This document shows positions 23,286 through 24,747 of a DNA stretch of 24,747 nucleotides, piece after piece. Source of the stretch: Bacillota bacterium. Its GTDB lineage: Bacteria; Bacillota; Clostridia; Tissierellales; Peptoniphilaceae. The position numbers were made by a program, and so were the translations under genes. The DNA is taken from contig JAEXBU010000065.1 in NCBI GenBank assembly GCA_023393815.1, positions 1 to 24,747 on the forward strand, in the 5' to 3' direction. A model generated the notes under the pieces. It ran no database searches, was not told where the DNA came from, and saw only the letters and a program-made list of their open reading frames with translations. How positions within the stretch are numbered: position 1 is the first letter of the stretch; every line of letters begins with the position of its first letter.

Positions 23286-23289
23286 CATT

Positions 23290-23721
23290 ATGTTTTTCGG
23301 TGAAGTCAAACATAATATTGATGCCAAAGGGCGCTTGGTCTTGCCGGCGAAATTTCGCGATGGTATTCAGGACGGTTATGTCATGACCAAGGGCCTGGAT
23401 CAGTGTATCTTTTTGTTCCCTATGGACGAATGGCGGCGCATGGAAGAAAAGCTGAAGAGTTTGCCGATCACCCACAAAAATGCCCGTGCCTTCGTTCGTT
23501 ACTTCTTTTCCGGCGCCTGTGACGGGGAGTTGGACAAGCAGGGGCGGGTGCGCATACCTCAAAACCTAATGGACTACGCTCGTTTGAATGCAACAACCGT
23601 CATTATCGGCGTGGGGACACGCATGGAAATTTGGTCGGAAGATCTGTGGGATGCTTATACGGAAGACGACGCTCTGTCTTACGATCAGATTGCGCAGCAA
23701 CTATCCGATCTCGGAATTTAG
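23290..23721 (+). CDS. mraZ: Transcriptional regulator MraZ
   Basis: The 143-residue protein has two SpoVT/AbrB-like repeats: FFGEVKHNIDAKGRLVLPAKFR at the N-terminus and FFSGACDGELDKQGRVRIPQNL in the second half. It is a ring-forming DNA-binding protein that controls its own division/cell-wall operon by binding repeats at the mraZ promoter. I chose ATG 23290, matching the family's MFFGE start and length. Its only ribosome site is a weak GGGGG four bases away, which itself forms the last repeat of the MraZ box. rsmH follows after eight bases. Confidence 0.95.
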   Translation: MFFGEVKHNIDAKGRLVLPAKFRDGIQDGYVMTKGLDQCIFLFPMDEWRRMEEKLKSLPITHKNARAFVRYFFSGACDGELDKQGRVRIPQNLMDYARLNATTVIIGVGTRMEIWSEDLWDAYTEDDALSYDQIAQQLSDLGI

Positions 23722-23729
23722 GAGGGAAC

Positions 23730-24662
23730 ATGGATTTTCAACACATCCCCGTCCTAAAGGACGAGGTTATTGAAGGATTAAATATCGATCCCCACGGCGT
23801 CTATGTGGACGGCACCTTGGGCGGCGGCGGCCACAGCGGGGAAATATTGAAGCGTTTGGAAGATGGTTTCCTCGTGGGTATTGACCGAGACGAGTCGGCC
23901 TTAAAGGCGGCGGAAAAGCATTTGCAATCTATAGGCGGCAGTTTTCAACTGGTAAAGGGAAACTTTGTCGATATGCCCGCGATCTTAAAAGCACTACATA
24001 TTGATAAGGTCGACGGAATTTTGTTGGATATCGGCGTTAGCTCCCATCAATTCGATACGGCCGAGCGAGGGTTCAGCTACCGTTTTGACGGACCTTTGGA
24101 TATGCGCATGGACAAGGATGCTGCGTTAAGCGCCTACGACATTGTTAACACCTACAGCGAAAAGACGCTCGCAAAGATTATAAAAACCTATGGCGAAGAG
24201 CGATGGGGCGATCGAATTGCGGAATTTATCGTCAAGGAGCGGAAGGAAGCGCCGATTGCTTCCACGTTCGAGTTGGTGTCCGTCATTAAAAAAGCCATTC
24301 CCAAAAAAGTACGACTGGAGGGTGGCCATCCGGCAAAAAAGACGTTTCAAGCCCTGCGCATTGTCGTGAATCGAGAGTTGGACGTGTTGGAATCTTCCAT
24401 CCCGGAGATGGTTCGGCTATTGAAACCAGGTGGGAGGCTCGCAATTATTACGTTCCATTCTCTGGAAGACCGCATCGTAAAAAACGGGTTTCAGTATTTA
24501 TACAAAGATTGCATATGCCCTCCGAGGCAGCCGATCTGTACCTGCAATAAAAAGCGCGAGATAGAAATCGTGACGAGAAAACCGATTACCGCACGGGAAG
24601 AAGAGCTTGAAAGAAACCATCGATCCCATTCGGCGAAGTTGCGCATTGCTGAAAAAATCTAA
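23730..24662 (+). CDS. rsmH: 16S rRNA (cytosine-1402 N4) methyltransferase RsmH
   Basis: The 310-residue SAM methyltransferase modifies C1402 in the ribosomal P site. Marks are HIPVLKDEVIEGL, the SAM loop VDGTLGGGGHSGEIL (26-40), LLDIGVSSHQFDTAERGFSYR, PLDMRMD, and GGRLAIITFHSLEDRIVK. The C-terminus has the usual CICPPRQPICTC and HRSHSAKLRIAE segments. The start at 23730 has an AGGAGGG site overlapping the mraZ stop. The frame upstream lies within mraZ. Confidence 0.96.
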   Translation: MDFQHIPVLKDEVIEGLNIDPHGVYVDGTLGGGGHSGEILKRLEDGFLVGIDRDESALKAAEKHLQSIGGSFQLVKGNFVDMPAILKALHIDKVDGILLDIGVSSHQFDTAERGFSYRFDGPLDMRMDKDAALSAYDIVNTYSEKTLAKIIKTYGEERWGDRIAEFIVKERKEAPIASTFELVSVIKKAIPKKVRLEGGHPAKKTFQALRIVVNRELDVLESSIPEMVRLLKPGGRLAIITFHSLEDRIVKNGFQYLYKDCICPPRQPICTCNKKREIEIVTRKPITAREEELERNHRSHSAKLRIAEKI

Positions 24663-24675
24663 GGGGAGTGATATA

Positions 24676-24747
24676 ATGAAACAAATCGAAAAGAAACGTT
24701 CCCGTAGACGACCGAATAGGCGATCAAAACGGACGTGGGTTTCCCCC
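24676..24747 (+). CDS. ftsL: Probable cell division protein FtsL (3' partial, N-terminus only)
   Basis: Only the first 24 codons are visible: a very basic segment rich in Lys/Arg (KKRSRRRPNRRSKR), as expected for the cytoplasmic tail of a bitopic division protein. A GGGGAG site precedes the ATG. The assignment rests on position right after rsmH; no FtsL-specific sequence can be seen. Confidence 0.55.
   Translation, partial: MKQIEKKRSRRRPNRRSKRTWVSP

Noticed and set aside
24672..24677. TATAAT before ftsL.
   Set aside because: It overlaps the start codon itself, so it cannot drive this gene.

Overview
The window looks like chromosomal DNA from an anaerobic Gram-positive bacterium (Bacillota, Clostridia/Tissierellia type) of intermediate base composition. 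The reasons are AGGAGG-type ribosome sites, the oxygen-independent (cbi) cobalamin route, an S-layer-homology protein, a clostridial-style class A PBP, the gene order mraZ-rsmH-ftsL, and several TTG and GTG starts. I cannot name the species. No mobile element, CRISPR array, rRNA or tRNA was seen. Coding density is very high and no gene-free stretch exceeds 300 bases.

Bases 1-9823 hold the downstream part of a long cobalamin operon, all on the plus strand: cobD (5' cut) - cbiC - cbiD - cbiE - cbiT - cbiF - cbiG - cbiH - cbiJ - a cysteine-rich small protein - cobT - cobU - cobS - cobC. It covers most corrin-ring methylation, contraction and reduction steps plus nucleotide-loop assembly. The genes are tightly packed, with many ATGA/GTGA overlaps. 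The missing steps (for example cbiL, cbiA, cbiP, cbiB and a chelatase) and any cobalamin riboswitch must lie elsewhere, probably upstream.

Bases 9820-14640 carry a secreted SLH protein with its own promoter, a convergent mgtE Mg2+ transporter sharing a bidirectional terminator, an NlpC/P60 wall hydrolase, and an unusual folD. The SLH and NlpC/P60 genes share a similar promoter layout: an extended -10 with a WalR-like TGTAAC repeat about 60 bases upstream of the predicted start of transcription.

Bases 14627-17690 (minus strand) encode a class A penicillin-binding protein followed by a 44-residue basic protein. The PBP has an intact glycosyltransferase domain, but all three transpeptidase active-site motifs are lost. 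This is the most unusual feature in the window.

Bases 17690-23208 (plus) form a long gene string hflX - yigZ - nadE - yebC - DUF1461 membrane protein - deoC - lgt, ended by a terminator. The start of the division/cell-wall cluster follows: mraZ with a 10-base-periodic MraZ box, rsmH, and the first codons of a probable ftsL.
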